Assembly (NCBI GenBank): GCA_947630515.1
Contig: CANRHY010000068.1
Coordinates: forward strand, 1 to 5,573
Source: an uncultured Bacilli bacterium
GTDB taxonomy: Bacteria; Bacillota_I; Bacilli_A; RF39; UBA660
DNA length: 5,573 nt
Direction: 5' to 3'
The position numbers and the translations under genes are program-made. Under the pieces are notes generated by a model. It was not told where the DNA came from, made no database searches, and saw nothing but the letters and a program-made list of their open reading frames with translations. Shown one piece after another: positions 1-5,368 of this stretch. Each line of letters starts with the position of its first letter. Position 1 is the first letter of the stretch.

Positions 1-1010
1 AGTTCAATATCACCTTTTATATTATCTATATGAGCACTTCCAAACTTCTCTTTTTTAAACATAACCCCATCTACTAACTCAAAAACTCTACTACTACTTA
101 GATTAAAATCTTTAATAATATACATTATACTATCTATAGTTGTATTAATAAAATATATTCCATCTAAATAATTATATAAAATTAATATAGTAGAAGGAGA
201 AACTCCAAAAAACAAAAGTGTAGCAAATAATACAAGCGCAAAGAAATCAAGTATATTAGAAATATTTTCAGATAAAAAATCATATTTATTCTCTATGTCT
301 AATAGTTCATATCTTTTATCATTTGTGTTTTCTACATTTTTAGAAAGTATTTTAAGAAAGTTTTTTTCTATACCAAGCATTTTAATATCTCTTACTCCTC
401 TTATACTTTCACTAATAACACTTTCTCGTTTTTCTTTAACTATTCTATATTCTTTATCTTTTAAATTAACTTTTATATTTTTAATTCTTAATATAGAAAA
501 AGTTATTATTAGGGAAAGTATTACAAATATAAATACATATACATTAATTATTAGAATAGCTATTAACTTACCAATAAATGAAAGAAGATAAGCAATGTGT
601 CTTTGTAAGAGTTCAAATATATTTGCTACATTATCTGCATCCCATCTAATACGAGAAATGTAAGCACCACTGCTCGTTTTATCTAATGTAGTGTTTTCTA
701 TTTTTAATATTTCTCTAGCTAATTTAGACTGTATTATATTCATGTTATCTCTAAAGATAATGTCATGCACAAAAAGTAAGAAGTAATTAGTAAAATCACA
801 TACTAAATCTAATATATACATAATAAGTATAGCAAAAAGTAATTTAATTACTTCATTAGTAGATATGTAAAGAACCATTCTAGCACTTATAATAGGTGCA
901 GATAAGTTAATTAGAAAAATTAATATGGTTAAAAGAAAATACACAAGTACTTTCCATAATTTTACTTCTCCAAATTTATAAGCACCCTTTAAATTCTTTA
1001 AAAACACCAT
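1..1010 (-). CDS. ABC exporter subunit (membrane domain; ATPase domain cut off by window edge)
   Basis: This is an open minus-strand frame of 336 codons with no stop; it runs off the left edge. The translation begins MVFLKNLKGAYKFGEVKLWK and reads as the six-helix membrane domain of an ABC exporter (type IV fold). Hydrophobic blocks lie near residues 19-49, 55-82, 137-174 (two helices) and 243-297 (two helices). The cytosolic loop 110-133 (DKTSSGAYISRIRWDADNV) matches the TSGElisRl-nDvd element that follows TM2, and 199-216 (ISESIRGVRDIKMLGIEK) is the coupling region after TM4. The last residues, ending in GDIEL, are where the strand leading into the ATPase domain normally starts, so Walker A should lie just outside. 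ABC exporters use ATP to move lipids, peptides or drugs across the membrane; the substrate cannot be told here. ATG 1008-1010 was chosen because AGGTG lies 5-6 nt upstream, overlapping the end of the SEDS gene, which suggests co-transcription and coupled translation. Confidence 0.88.
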   Translation of the reverse strand, partial: MVFLKNLKGAYKFGEVKLWKVLVYFLLTILIFLINLSAPIISARMVLYISTNEVIKLLFAILIMYILDLVCDFTNYFLLFVHDIIFRDNMNIIQSKLAREILKIENTTLDKTSSGAYISRIRWDADNVANIFELLQRHIAYLLSFIGKLIAILIINVYVFIFVILSLIITFSILRIKNIKVNLKDKEYRIVKEKRESVISESIRGVRDIKMLGIEKNFLKILSKNVENTNDKRYELLDIENKYDFLSENISNILDFFALVLFATLLFFGVSPSTILILYNYLDGIYFINTTIDSIMYIIKDFNLSSSRVFELVDGVMFKKEKFGSAHIDNIKGDIE

Positions 1011-1018
1011 AACAACAC

Positions 1019-2185
1019 CTACATTTTTGATATTTCTAATTTAGTTTTACTAATTTTATTTTCAGCACATATTCTTTCAACTATAAATATACAGAAAATC
1101 ATGTTCATTATGAAAGAACCACCATAACTTAGGAATGGAACTGGTACACCAGTAAGTGGGATAAGTGCTAGTATTCCACAGAAATTAATTACTAAGTGTA
1201 AAAACATATATACCGCCACCCCATAACAAATAATAGAGTTTCTTACAAGTAAACTATTCTTAGCTATTTTTATAATTCTATATAATATAAACATGTACCC
1301 TATTATAATTAATACAGCTACAATTAATCCTAATTCTTCTACTACTATTGGAAAAATCATATCATTATAAGCTTCTGGTAAATACATATATTTTTGAGTT
1401 GAATTACCAAAACCTTTTCCAAAAAGTCCTCCATTATGCATTGCTATAAAACCATTACATACTTGATAACCTGTATCATCTGTGTATCTTGTACATGGCT
1501 CTTTAAAAGTAAGTCTTTCTCTTTGCATTTCTGTAAGAAAAGGCGCTCCACTTAATATAAATACTATTCCTACTACAGCTAAAGCACCTGCGACTAATTT
1601 AAGGGCTCTTATAACTTGGTCTTTTTTAAATGGAATAGACATAAATACTAAAAATACTATACCTGCGATAATTAGGGCATTACCTAAGTCTGGTTGTAAT
1701 ACTACAAGCATAAATACAATTATTGAATATATTAAAGGTATAAAGAACGCATATTTAGAAGTTTGTCTATTAGTATTAAGTAAGTCTCCATAGAATACGC
1801 CCATGTAGACTATTAGTATTGTTTTTGCAAATTCACTTGGTTGAATAGTAAATAATCCTAAATTAATCCATGATTTAGCTCCATTCATAACGTCTCCAAA
1901 TAAAAGTAAGTATACAAGTAAACCTAAAACACCTAGAAGTGCTAAGGGAAGATATCTTTTATATCTTTTTACTGGAGTTCTAAGAATAACGAAAAAACCT
2001 ATAAAATAGCTAACTGCTATAAAGATTATTTGTCTTACAAAGAAATAATAAGGTGCTTCTCCATATTGTAATACTGCACTTATGCTTGAAGCTGAAAGCA
2101 CCATAACAGCGCCTATTATACTATATATAATAGACATTATAAGTAAAGGTTTATCAATTTTACTAAAAATATTTATACTCTTCAT
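1019..2185 (-). CDS. ftsW: SEDS-family peptidoglycan glycosyltransferase, FtsW-like
   Basis: The 388-aa protein is about the usual length for the family, with around ten hydrophobic segments. SEDS proteins are membrane glycosyltransferases that polymerise lipid II into glycan strands together with a class B PBP: FtsW at the septum, RodA in the side wall, SpoVE in spore cortex. Visible motifs are GAKSWINLG (102-110), QPSEFAK (115-121), QPDLGNA (164-170), the extracellular loop motif NSTQKYMYLPEAYND (261-275), EELG (283-286), and TGVPVPFLSYGGS (345-357). Asp275 is at the position of the catalytic aspartate known in RodA. The NSxQKYxYLPE form is closer to FtsW/SpoVE than to RodA, which usually has a GTQ-type sequence there; the paralogue assignment is an inference. 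The large loop also holds Cys231 and Cys243. A GGGG Shine-Dalgarno core precedes ATG 2183-2185, and the gene ends in TAG just before the ABC gene. Confidence 0.9.
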   Translation of the reverse strand: MKSINIFSKIDKPLLIMSIIYSIIGAVMVLSASSISAVLQYGEAPYYFFVRQIIFIAVSYFIGFFVILRTPVKRYKRYLPLALLGVLGLLVYLLLFGDVMNGAKSWINLGLFTIQPSEFAKTILIVYMGVFYGDLLNTNRQTSKYAFFIPLIYSIIVFMLVVLQPDLGNALIIAGIVFLVFMSIPFKKDQVIRALKLVAGALAVVGIVFILSGAPFLTEMQRERLTFKEPCTRYTDDTGYQVCNGFIAMHNGGLFGKGFGNSTQKYMYLPEAYNDMIFPIVVEELGLIVAVLIIIGYMFILYRIIKIAKNSLLVRNSIICYGVAVYMFLHLVINFCGILALIPLTGVPVPFLSYGGSFIMNMIFCIFIVERICAENKISKTKLEISKM

Positions 2186-2296
2186 TTCTTTATCCCCTTT
2201 TATAATATCACAAAATGCTAACTATTTGAATTTATTTTTTTATATAAATGTAAAATTTATTTCCCCTATTTATATAATACCACATATTTTTTTAAA

Positions 2297-2321
2297 ATTA
2301 TAGGTATTTTTATATTGTCAA
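2297..2321 (-). promoter_or_regulatory. Possible promoter elements for the ftsW-like operon (non-canonical spacing)
   Basis: On the minus strand a perfect -35 hexamer TTGACA (2316-2321) is followed by a perfect -10 hexamer TATAAT (2297-2302), but only 13 bp lie between them instead of about 17. Either the TATAAT works with a weak -35, or the TTGACA works with a weak -10, or both are chance in A+T-rich DNA. Use of the TATAAT would give a leader of about 105 nt before the ftsW-like start. A TGA-TATTAT extended -10 at 2202-2210 is less likely, because transcription would begin inside the Shine-Dalgarno. Confidence 0.3.
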
Positions 2322-2336
2322 AATAATATGTTTTGC

Positions 2337-2345
2337 CATACATTA
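2337..2345 (+). promoter_or_regulatory. Possible sporulation-type -10 element ahead of the small-protein gene
   Basis: CATACATT at 2337-2344 fits the sigma-E -10 consensus of Bacillus (CATACAnT), and CATACATTA at 2337-2345 also fits the sigma-K form CATAnnnTA. It is about 30 bp upstream of the ATG, a plausible promoter distance. The -35 side is unconvincing: GTCAAAAT at 2317-2324 resembles a sigma-E -35 but sits about 1-2 bp too close. The nearest sigma-A alternative, TTGTCA (2315-2320) with TACATT 18 bp on (2339-2344), is also imperfect. A short A+T-rich motif can match by chance. Confidence 0.3.
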
Positions 2346-2374
2346 TTATAGAAAGAATTAAAGGAGGTAAACAT

Positions 2375-2575
2375 ATGTATTATTACGGATATAGTGGTGG
2401 CTATGGAAACTATGGTGGTTACAATAATTGCTGTCCTAATTATGGAACTGGATATGGATATGGTGGCGGTAATGGATACGGTTATGGCGCAGCTATAATA
2501 TTAGTTCTATTTATTTTATTAGTAGTTGTTTTTGGAGCAGGTTTCCTAAATTATAACAACTATAATAACAACTAA
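2375..2575 (+). CDS. Tiny Gly/Tyr-rich membrane protein, YjcZ-like
   Basis: The gene encodes 66 aa. Residues 1-38 are almost only Gly, Tyr and Asn with one CC pair (19-20); residues 39-58 (AAIILVLFILLVVVFGAGF) are a single membrane helix; the tail is LNYNNYNNN. A short GY-rich leader ahead of a helix built on I/L/V-LFILL-V resembles the YjcZ/tiny-TM family of endospore-forming Firmicutes, some members of which (for example SscA) are linked to spore coat assembly. The match is by style, not by alignment, and the function here is unknown. The start is ATG 2375-2377 because AAAGGAGGT (2360-2368) lies at ideal distance; the frame is open further upstream from a TTG at 2333, but that has no ribosome site and would add a non-family leader. 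A terminator hairpin follows at once, so it seems to be transcribed alone. Confidence 0.82.
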   Translation: MYYYGYSGGYGNYGGYNNCCPNYGTGYGYGGGNGYGYGAAIILVLFILLVVVFGAGFLNYNNYNNN

Positions 2576-2600
2576 AAGAAGAAGAAATTTCTTCTTTTTT
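2575..2600 (+). terminator. Rho-independent terminator after the small-protein gene
   Basis: Bases 2575-2585 can pair with 2590-2600 around an AATT loop (11 pairs including one G-U), and the right arm ends in six T, followed shortly by a second T-run at 2606-2611. The palindromic centre is AAGAAGAAATTTCTTCTT. Only two G-C pairs are present, so the stem is weak, but its place directly after the TAA (2573-2575) and before the def promoter fits a terminator. Confidence 0.6.
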
Positions 2601-2601
2601 A

Positions 2602-2630
2602 TTGCTTTTTTGTGTCATTTTTAGTACAAT
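2602..2630 (+). promoter_or_regulatory. Candidate sigma-A promoter for def
   Basis: TTGCTT (2602-2607) and TACAAT (2625-2630) are separated by 17 bp. The -10 box matches five of six consensus bases; the -35 matches three. Transcription would start near 2637, leaving a leader of about 18 nt that carries the Shine-Dalgarno. A perfect TATAAT at 2630-2635 is also present, but it has no -35 at proper spacing and would start transcription at the Shine-Dalgarno itself. Confidence 0.45.
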
Positions 2631-2654
2631 ATAATCGCTTAAGGGGTGAAAATT

Positions 2655-3203
2655 ATGCTAAAACCTAGTGATATATTAGATGAAAAAAATAAATTATTAC
2701 ATAAAGTTTGTGAAGAGGTAACTTTTCCATTAGAAAAAGAAGATATTGATTTAATAGATTCAGCAATTCAGTATTTAAGGTTAAGTCAAGATGAGGAAGA
2801 AGCAGAAAGACTTCATTTGCGTGCTGGTATGGGACTAGCTTTCCCTCAACTTGGGAAACTTAAGAGAATATTTGTAATATCATATAAGACAGAAGAAGGA
2901 GATTTTATTGAATATACAGTAATTAATCCTAAGATAATAACACATTCTAGTGAGCTTATATATGTAGAAGAAGGAGAAGGCTGTCTAAGCGTTAATAGAG
3001 AGGTTCAAGGTATAGTTCCAAGATATGCTAGAGTTACTGTAGGATTTTATGATACATTAGGTAATTATAAAGAAGAAAGAGTTAGAGAAGAAATAGCTGT
3101 AGCATTTCAACATGAAATAGACCATTTAAACGGAATATTATTTACAGATAGAATTGACAAAGATGACCCTTATAAAGGTATAGATACAATAAGAAGTATA
3201 TAA
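2655..3203 (+). CDS. def: Peptide deformylase, Bacilli (type II) form
   Basis: The 182-aa metalloenzyme removes the formyl group from the N-terminal methionine of nascent proteins at the ribosome exit. Its length and layout match the Staphylococcus aureus/Bacillus type II enzyme, including the insert with SQDEEEAE (44-51) and LRAG (55-58). The three catalytic motifs are GMGLAFPQ (58-65), EGCLS (108-112) and QHEIDH (152-157); Cys110, His153 and His157 should bind the metal and Glu154 is the catalytic acid. Motif 1 reads GLAFPQ where the family usually has GLAAPQ, so residue 63 is an unusual Phe beside the active site; Gln65 is kept. The start is ATG 2655-2657, giving MLKPSDIL as in relatives. 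An in-frame GTG at 2646 would add MKI, but it lies inside the Shine-Dalgarno AAGGGGTG (2641-2648). The gene has its own candidate promoter and a terminator, so it is probably monocistronic. Confidence 0.95.
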   Translation: MLKPSDILDEKNKLLHKVCEEVTFPLEKEDIDLIDSAIQYLRLSQDEEEAERLHLRAGMGLAFPQLGKLKRIFVISYKTEEGDFIEYTVINPKIITHSSELIYVEEGEGCLSVNREVQGIVPRYARVTVGFYDTLGNYKEERVREEIAVAFQHEIDHLNGILFTDRIDKDDPYKGIDTIRSI

Positions 3204-3221
3204 TTATACTTTCTTTTTTTT
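3193..3221 (+). terminator. Rho-independent terminator of def, stop codon in the loop
   Basis: AGTATA (3195-3200) pairs with TATACT (3205-3210) around a 4-nt loop TAAT. The stem extends by A3194-T3211 and a possible G-U pair, and then runs into eight T at 3214-3221. The def stop codon TAA (3201-3203) is in the loop, so the last two def codons form the left arm. The stem is A+T-rich and of modest strength. Confidence 0.65.
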
Positions 3222-3228
3222 AAAATTT

Positions 3229-3248
3229 ACTATATAATTAGATATAGT
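3229..3248 (+). promoter_or_regulatory. -10 box and inverted repeat ahead of the 195-aa gene
   Basis: A perfect TATAAT (3233-3238) lies 26 bp before the ATG of the next gene, with no good -35 (the best 17-bp partner is TTTCTT at 3210-3215). The box is embedded in a perfect 7-bp inverted repeat, ACTATAT (3229-3235) and ATATAGT (3242-3248), separated by 6 nt and ending just before the Shine-Dalgarno AAAAGGGTG. The repeat covers the predicted start of transcription, which would suit a repressor site, but could be chance in such DNA. Confidence 0.4.
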
Positions 3249-3263
3249 AAAAGGGTGAATTAA

Positions 3264-3851
3264 ATGAAAGATAAAATAATTCGTGGAATTTTTTGGGGTA
3301 CTATTGGTTTTATTGCTTTATCACTAGGTATTGTAGGTTTTATATATAATAAATTAGAACTTGGTAAATATGAAAGTGAACTTATAACTATATCAAATTT
3401 ATTTAATAATAATAAAACTATTGCAAATTATAATACTTCTACTTCAATTATTAGAAGCCACTCTAATAAAAGAGAAATAATAGTAGACGTTAATAGTTAT
3501 TCAAATAAAGAATATACATTTAATTTAGAGAGAAGTTATTTAGAAACAAGAATGGATAAGAATGATGTCTTGGGAAAATTAATAGTTATGGTAATTACAG
3601 ATTCTATTTCAATTTATAAAGGTGGGGTTCAAGGAGACGTTGATAGATTATTTTCTTCAGATTATTTATATTCATACAAATTAAAAGATGGAATAGAATA
3701 TATTGAAGATAAAGGTAGTTATATAATAAGAATTAATTTAGATAATGCTTTATTTATACCAGACGATTTAATAACAGAAGAAGATGAGGTAAATGAAGAA
3801 AATGTAAGTGATATAGATAATAATATAGAAAATGAAAACGCTACTGATTAA
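3264..3851 (+). CDS. Membrane-anchored protein of unknown function with acidic tail
   Basis: I do not recognise this 195-aa protein. Residues 1-7 carry Lys/Arg (MKDKIIR), residues 8-28 form one hydrophobic helix (GIFWGTIGFIALSLGIVGFIY), and the rest is polar. There is no lipobox cysteine and no clear signal-peptidase site, so I infer an uncleaved anchor with residues 29-195 outside the cell. The body (about 50-165) alternates hydrophobic and polar residues in short strands, for example REIIVDVNSY (70-79) and YIIRINLDNALFIP (153-166), which suggests a small beta-rich domain. From about 167 the tail is rich in Asp, Glu and Asn and probably disordered. ATG 3264-3266 is supported by AAAAGGGTG at good spacing. 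It lies between the def terminator and a convergent terminator, so it is probably transcribed alone. Codon use resembles its neighbours. Confidence 0.8.
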   Translation: MKDKIIRGIFWGTIGFIALSLGIVGFIYNKLELGKYESELITISNLFNNNKTIANYNTSTSIIRSHSNKREIIVDVNSYSNKEYTFNLERSYLETRMDKNDVLGKLIVMVITDSISIYKGGVQGDVDRLFSSDYLYSYKLKDGIEYIEDKGSYIIRINLDNALFIPDDLITEEDEVNEENVSDIDNNIENENATD

Positions 3852-3863
3852 GTAGCGTTATTT
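3837..3863. terminator. Bidirectional terminator shared by two convergent genes
   Basis: AACGCTAC (3837-3844) and GTAGCGTT (3852-3859) form a perfect 8-bp stem with four G-C pairs and a 7-nt loop. On the plus strand it is followed by TATTTCTTT, and on the minus strand by TTCATTTTC after the stem, so both sides have a T-rich run. The stop codon of the 195-aa gene (TAA, 3849-3851) is in the loop and that of the minus-strand gene (3858-3860) is at the edge of the right arm. It probably ends transcription in both directions. Confidence 0.8.
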
Positions 3864-4460
3864 CTTTAAACTTTTTACTCTTTTTTGTTCTAATAAATAT
3901 TCTTTTAAAGAAGCATAGAATTCATTTTTTAATTCAGTAGTTAAATCATATTTTTTTGTATCTATTAATTTTGAAACTCTACCTAATATAATTTTGTCTT
4001 TTAGTGTATCAAAATCAATAATTTCATTTTGAGCTAAGTATGCATATAAGTCTTTAGAAGATACTGCAACATCTTTCATACTTACTATATCATTATTTTC
4101 AAAAAATGCTTTTTCAAAATATCCAAAATTAAATAATATAGATAATTTTGTTAGTAGTGAAGCATAATTAGAACATAATATTCCAACATTTTTAATTAAA
4201 AATTCTTCTATTTCTTCCCTACTATAGCCATAACAATTAAGTGTATATAATATAAATTTATAATTGTTATATAAATCCTTTATATTAACAGGATATCCTG
4301 AATGTAGATAGAAGTTTCTAATTATATCATTAAAATTACGGTTATCAATACCCACCTTATCTAAAAATATAACTATTTCTACTTCTTTCTTGTGACTTGA
4401 ATCAGACACATAAGCTCTCGCTCTATTTAAATTGCGTATTTTTTCTGATTTAATTTCCAT
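3858..4460 (-). CDS. Helical-repeat protein of unknown function, possibly mTERF-like
   Basis: The product is 200 aa, soluble (no signal or membrane helix), and rich in Lys, Asn and Ile. Its middle part seems to be built of repeats about 36-40 residues long, each two helices with a short turn: about 27-66, 67-104 and 105-140. The clearest unit is 71-95, containing YGYSREEIEEFLIKNVGIL. It fits the mTERF repeat pattern L-x3-G-F/Y-S-x2-E-I-x3-L-x-K-N-P-x-I-L except that the usual proline is valine. mTERF proteins of mitochondria and plastids are superhelical nucleic-acid binders; bacterial proteins with similar repeats have no known role that I can name. The C-terminus (about 165-200) is a charged helix ending KKRVKSLKK-like, which could bind nucleic acid. 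ATG 4458-4460 is preceded by AGAGGGGG (4469-4476) at 8 nt and by its own consensus promoter. The functional link is a guess; the gene itself is solid. Confidence 0.78.
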   Translation of the reverse strand: MEIKSEKIRNLNRARAYVSDSSHKKEVEIVIFLDKVGIDNRNFNDIIRNFYLHSGYPVNIKDLYNNYKFILYTLNCYGYSREEIEEFLIKNVGILCSNYASLLTKLSILFNFGYFEKAFFENNDIVSMKDVAVSSKDLYAYLAQNEIIDFDTLKDKIILGRVSKLIDTKKYDLTTELKNEFYASLKEYLLEQKRVKSLKK

Positions 4461-4492
4461 AAAAAAATCCCCCTCTTTCTAAAACCTTTAAA

Positions 4493-4521
4493 ATTATAGC
4501 ATATTTGTTACATTTTGTCAA
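4493..4521 (-). promoter_or_regulatory. Consensus sigma-A promoter for the 200-aa gene, -35 inside rbgA
   Basis: On the minus strand TTGACA (4516-4521), a 17-bp spacer and TATAAT (4493-4498) match the sigma-A consensus at all twelve bases. The -35 box is read through the last codons of rbgA (Phe-Asp-Lys-Met-stop). Transcription should start near 4486, giving a leader of about 26 nt. No terminator is visible between rbgA and this promoter, so the 200-aa gene may be read both from here and from upstream. Confidence 0.85.
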
Positions 4522-5368
4522 ATGTTATACCTTTTAAAATACCACTTTTTATAGAATTTATAACAATACTATTAATTTTATCATAATCTACTTCCCCATT
4601 TCTTAAAGGGATTTTCTTATAATTACTTATATTTTTATACATTTCTTCTATATTTTCAATATCAAAAGATTCAATACCAAAAAGACTCTTTAATTTATCT
4701 TTATACATATCATTTAGTTTTTCTAATATATGTATACATACTTGGTCAAGTGGTAAAACCTCTTCTTTGATAATAGTCATACTTGCTAAATTTAATGCAA
4801 CTTCTTCACTTTCAAATTTAGGCCATAAAATACCTGGAGTATCTATTAAGTCCATCTTATCATTTATTTTGGTCATACTAATACTCTTAGTAACTCCTGG
4901 AGTATTGGCACTTTTTACTACACGTTTACCAGTAAGTTTATTTATAAGTGTACTTTTTCCTACATTAGATACTCCTATAATCATAACCTTTGCTTTTTTA
5001 GGAAGCATTCCTTTCTCTTTTCTTTTTTCATTTACTTTTTTCATACATAGATCAAGTACATTTATAACTTGTTTCTTTATATTTCCATTTAATAAATCAG
5101 CTAAAATTACTTTATACCCTAAACTTTCATAATAACTTTTCCATTTATTAGTAATAACACTATCACATAAATCATATTTACTCATTACTATTATTTTTTC
5201 TTTATTTTTAGTAAGTTCTTCTAAATCGGGTATAAAAGAACTTTTTGGTATTCTTGCATCAATTACATTTATAACTATATCTACAAGTCCTATTCTTTCT
5301 TTTATTTCTCTTCTAGTTTTAGCCATATGGCCTGGAAACCAGTTAATATTTGTTTTATTTTCATTCAT
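4508..5368 (-). CDS. rbgA: Ribosome biogenesis GTPase RbgA (YlqF)
   Basis: RbgA is a circularly permuted GTPase that acts in a late step of 50S subunit assembly. The 286-aa product is close to the 282 aa of Bacillus subtilis RbgA and colinear with it. It starts with the family signature WFPGHMAKTRREI (10-22) and DARIP (37-41). The G motifs come in permuted order: G4 SKYD (63-66), G1 GVSNVGKS (132-139), G2 TPGVT (156-160), G3 DTPG (176-179) followed by LWPKF (181-185). A helical C-terminal domain follows. G4 normally reads NKxD; here the Asn is Ser. I chose ATG 5366-5368: the sequence AAGGTAGTGAT just upstream is a near-complete Shine-Dalgarno, and the start overlaps the preceding gene by 8 nt, suggesting translational coupling. 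An ATG at 5387-5389 would add seven residues but has no ribosome site and would overlap that gene by 29 nt. Confidence 0.94.
   Translation of the reverse strand: MNENKTNINWFPGHMAKTRREIKERIGLVDIVINVIDARIPKSSFIPDLEELTKNKEKIIVMSKYDLCDSVITNKWKSYYESLGYKVILADLLNGNIKKQVINVLDLCMKKVNEKRKEKGMLPKKAKVMIIGVSNVGKSTLINKLTGKRVVKSANTPGVTKSISMTKINDKMDLIDTPGILWPKFESEEVALNLASMTIIKEEVLPLDQVCIHILEKLNDMYKDKLKSLFGIESFDIENIEEMYKNISNYKKIPLRNGEVDYDKINSIVINSIKSGILKGITFDKM

Larger units (their letters stand above)
2186..2374. other. Divergent intergenic region between ftsW-like gene and small-protein gene
   Basis: This 189-bp very A+T-rich stretch separates the minus-strand SEDS gene from the plus-strand small-protein gene, so it must supply signals in both directions unless transcription enters from elsewhere. 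It holds the Shine-Dalgarno of each flanking gene (CCCC at 2194-2197 for minus; AAAGGAGGT ending at 2368 for plus). It also has candidate promoter elements, listed separately, and two copies of a TTTATATAA-like block about 30 bp apart. I found no hairpin-plus-T-run, tRNA or reading frame in it that looks real. Confidence 0.7.

Noticed and set aside
295..591. Plus-strand open frame of 98 codons
   Set aside because: It lies antisense within the ABC exporter membrane domain, has no Shine-Dalgarno, and its hydrophobic content mirrors the real gene.
1482..1793. Plus-strand open frame of 103 codons
   Set aside because: It is antisense to the conserved part of the FtsW-like gene and has no ribosome site.
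2202..2230. Extended -10 TGA-TATTAT with TTCAAA 17 bp upstream on the minus strand
   Set aside because: Transcription would start inside the Shine-Dalgarno of the FtsW-like gene, leaving no usable leader.
2082..2303. Plus-strand open frame of 73 codons
   Set aside because: It covers the start of the FtsW-like gene on the wrong strand and runs into the intergenic region, with no ribosome site and no recognisable protein.
2333..2374. Upstream TTG start for the small Gly/Tyr-rich protein
   Set aside because: It would place the strong AAAGGAGGT site inside the gene; ATG 2375 is the proper start.
2646..2654. GTG start for def
   Set aside because: The GTG is part of the Shine-Dalgarno AAGGGGTG; the ATG at 2655 gives the usual family N-terminus.
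4767..5132. Plus-strand open frame of 121 codons
   Set aside because: It is antisense to the GTPase motifs of rbgA.
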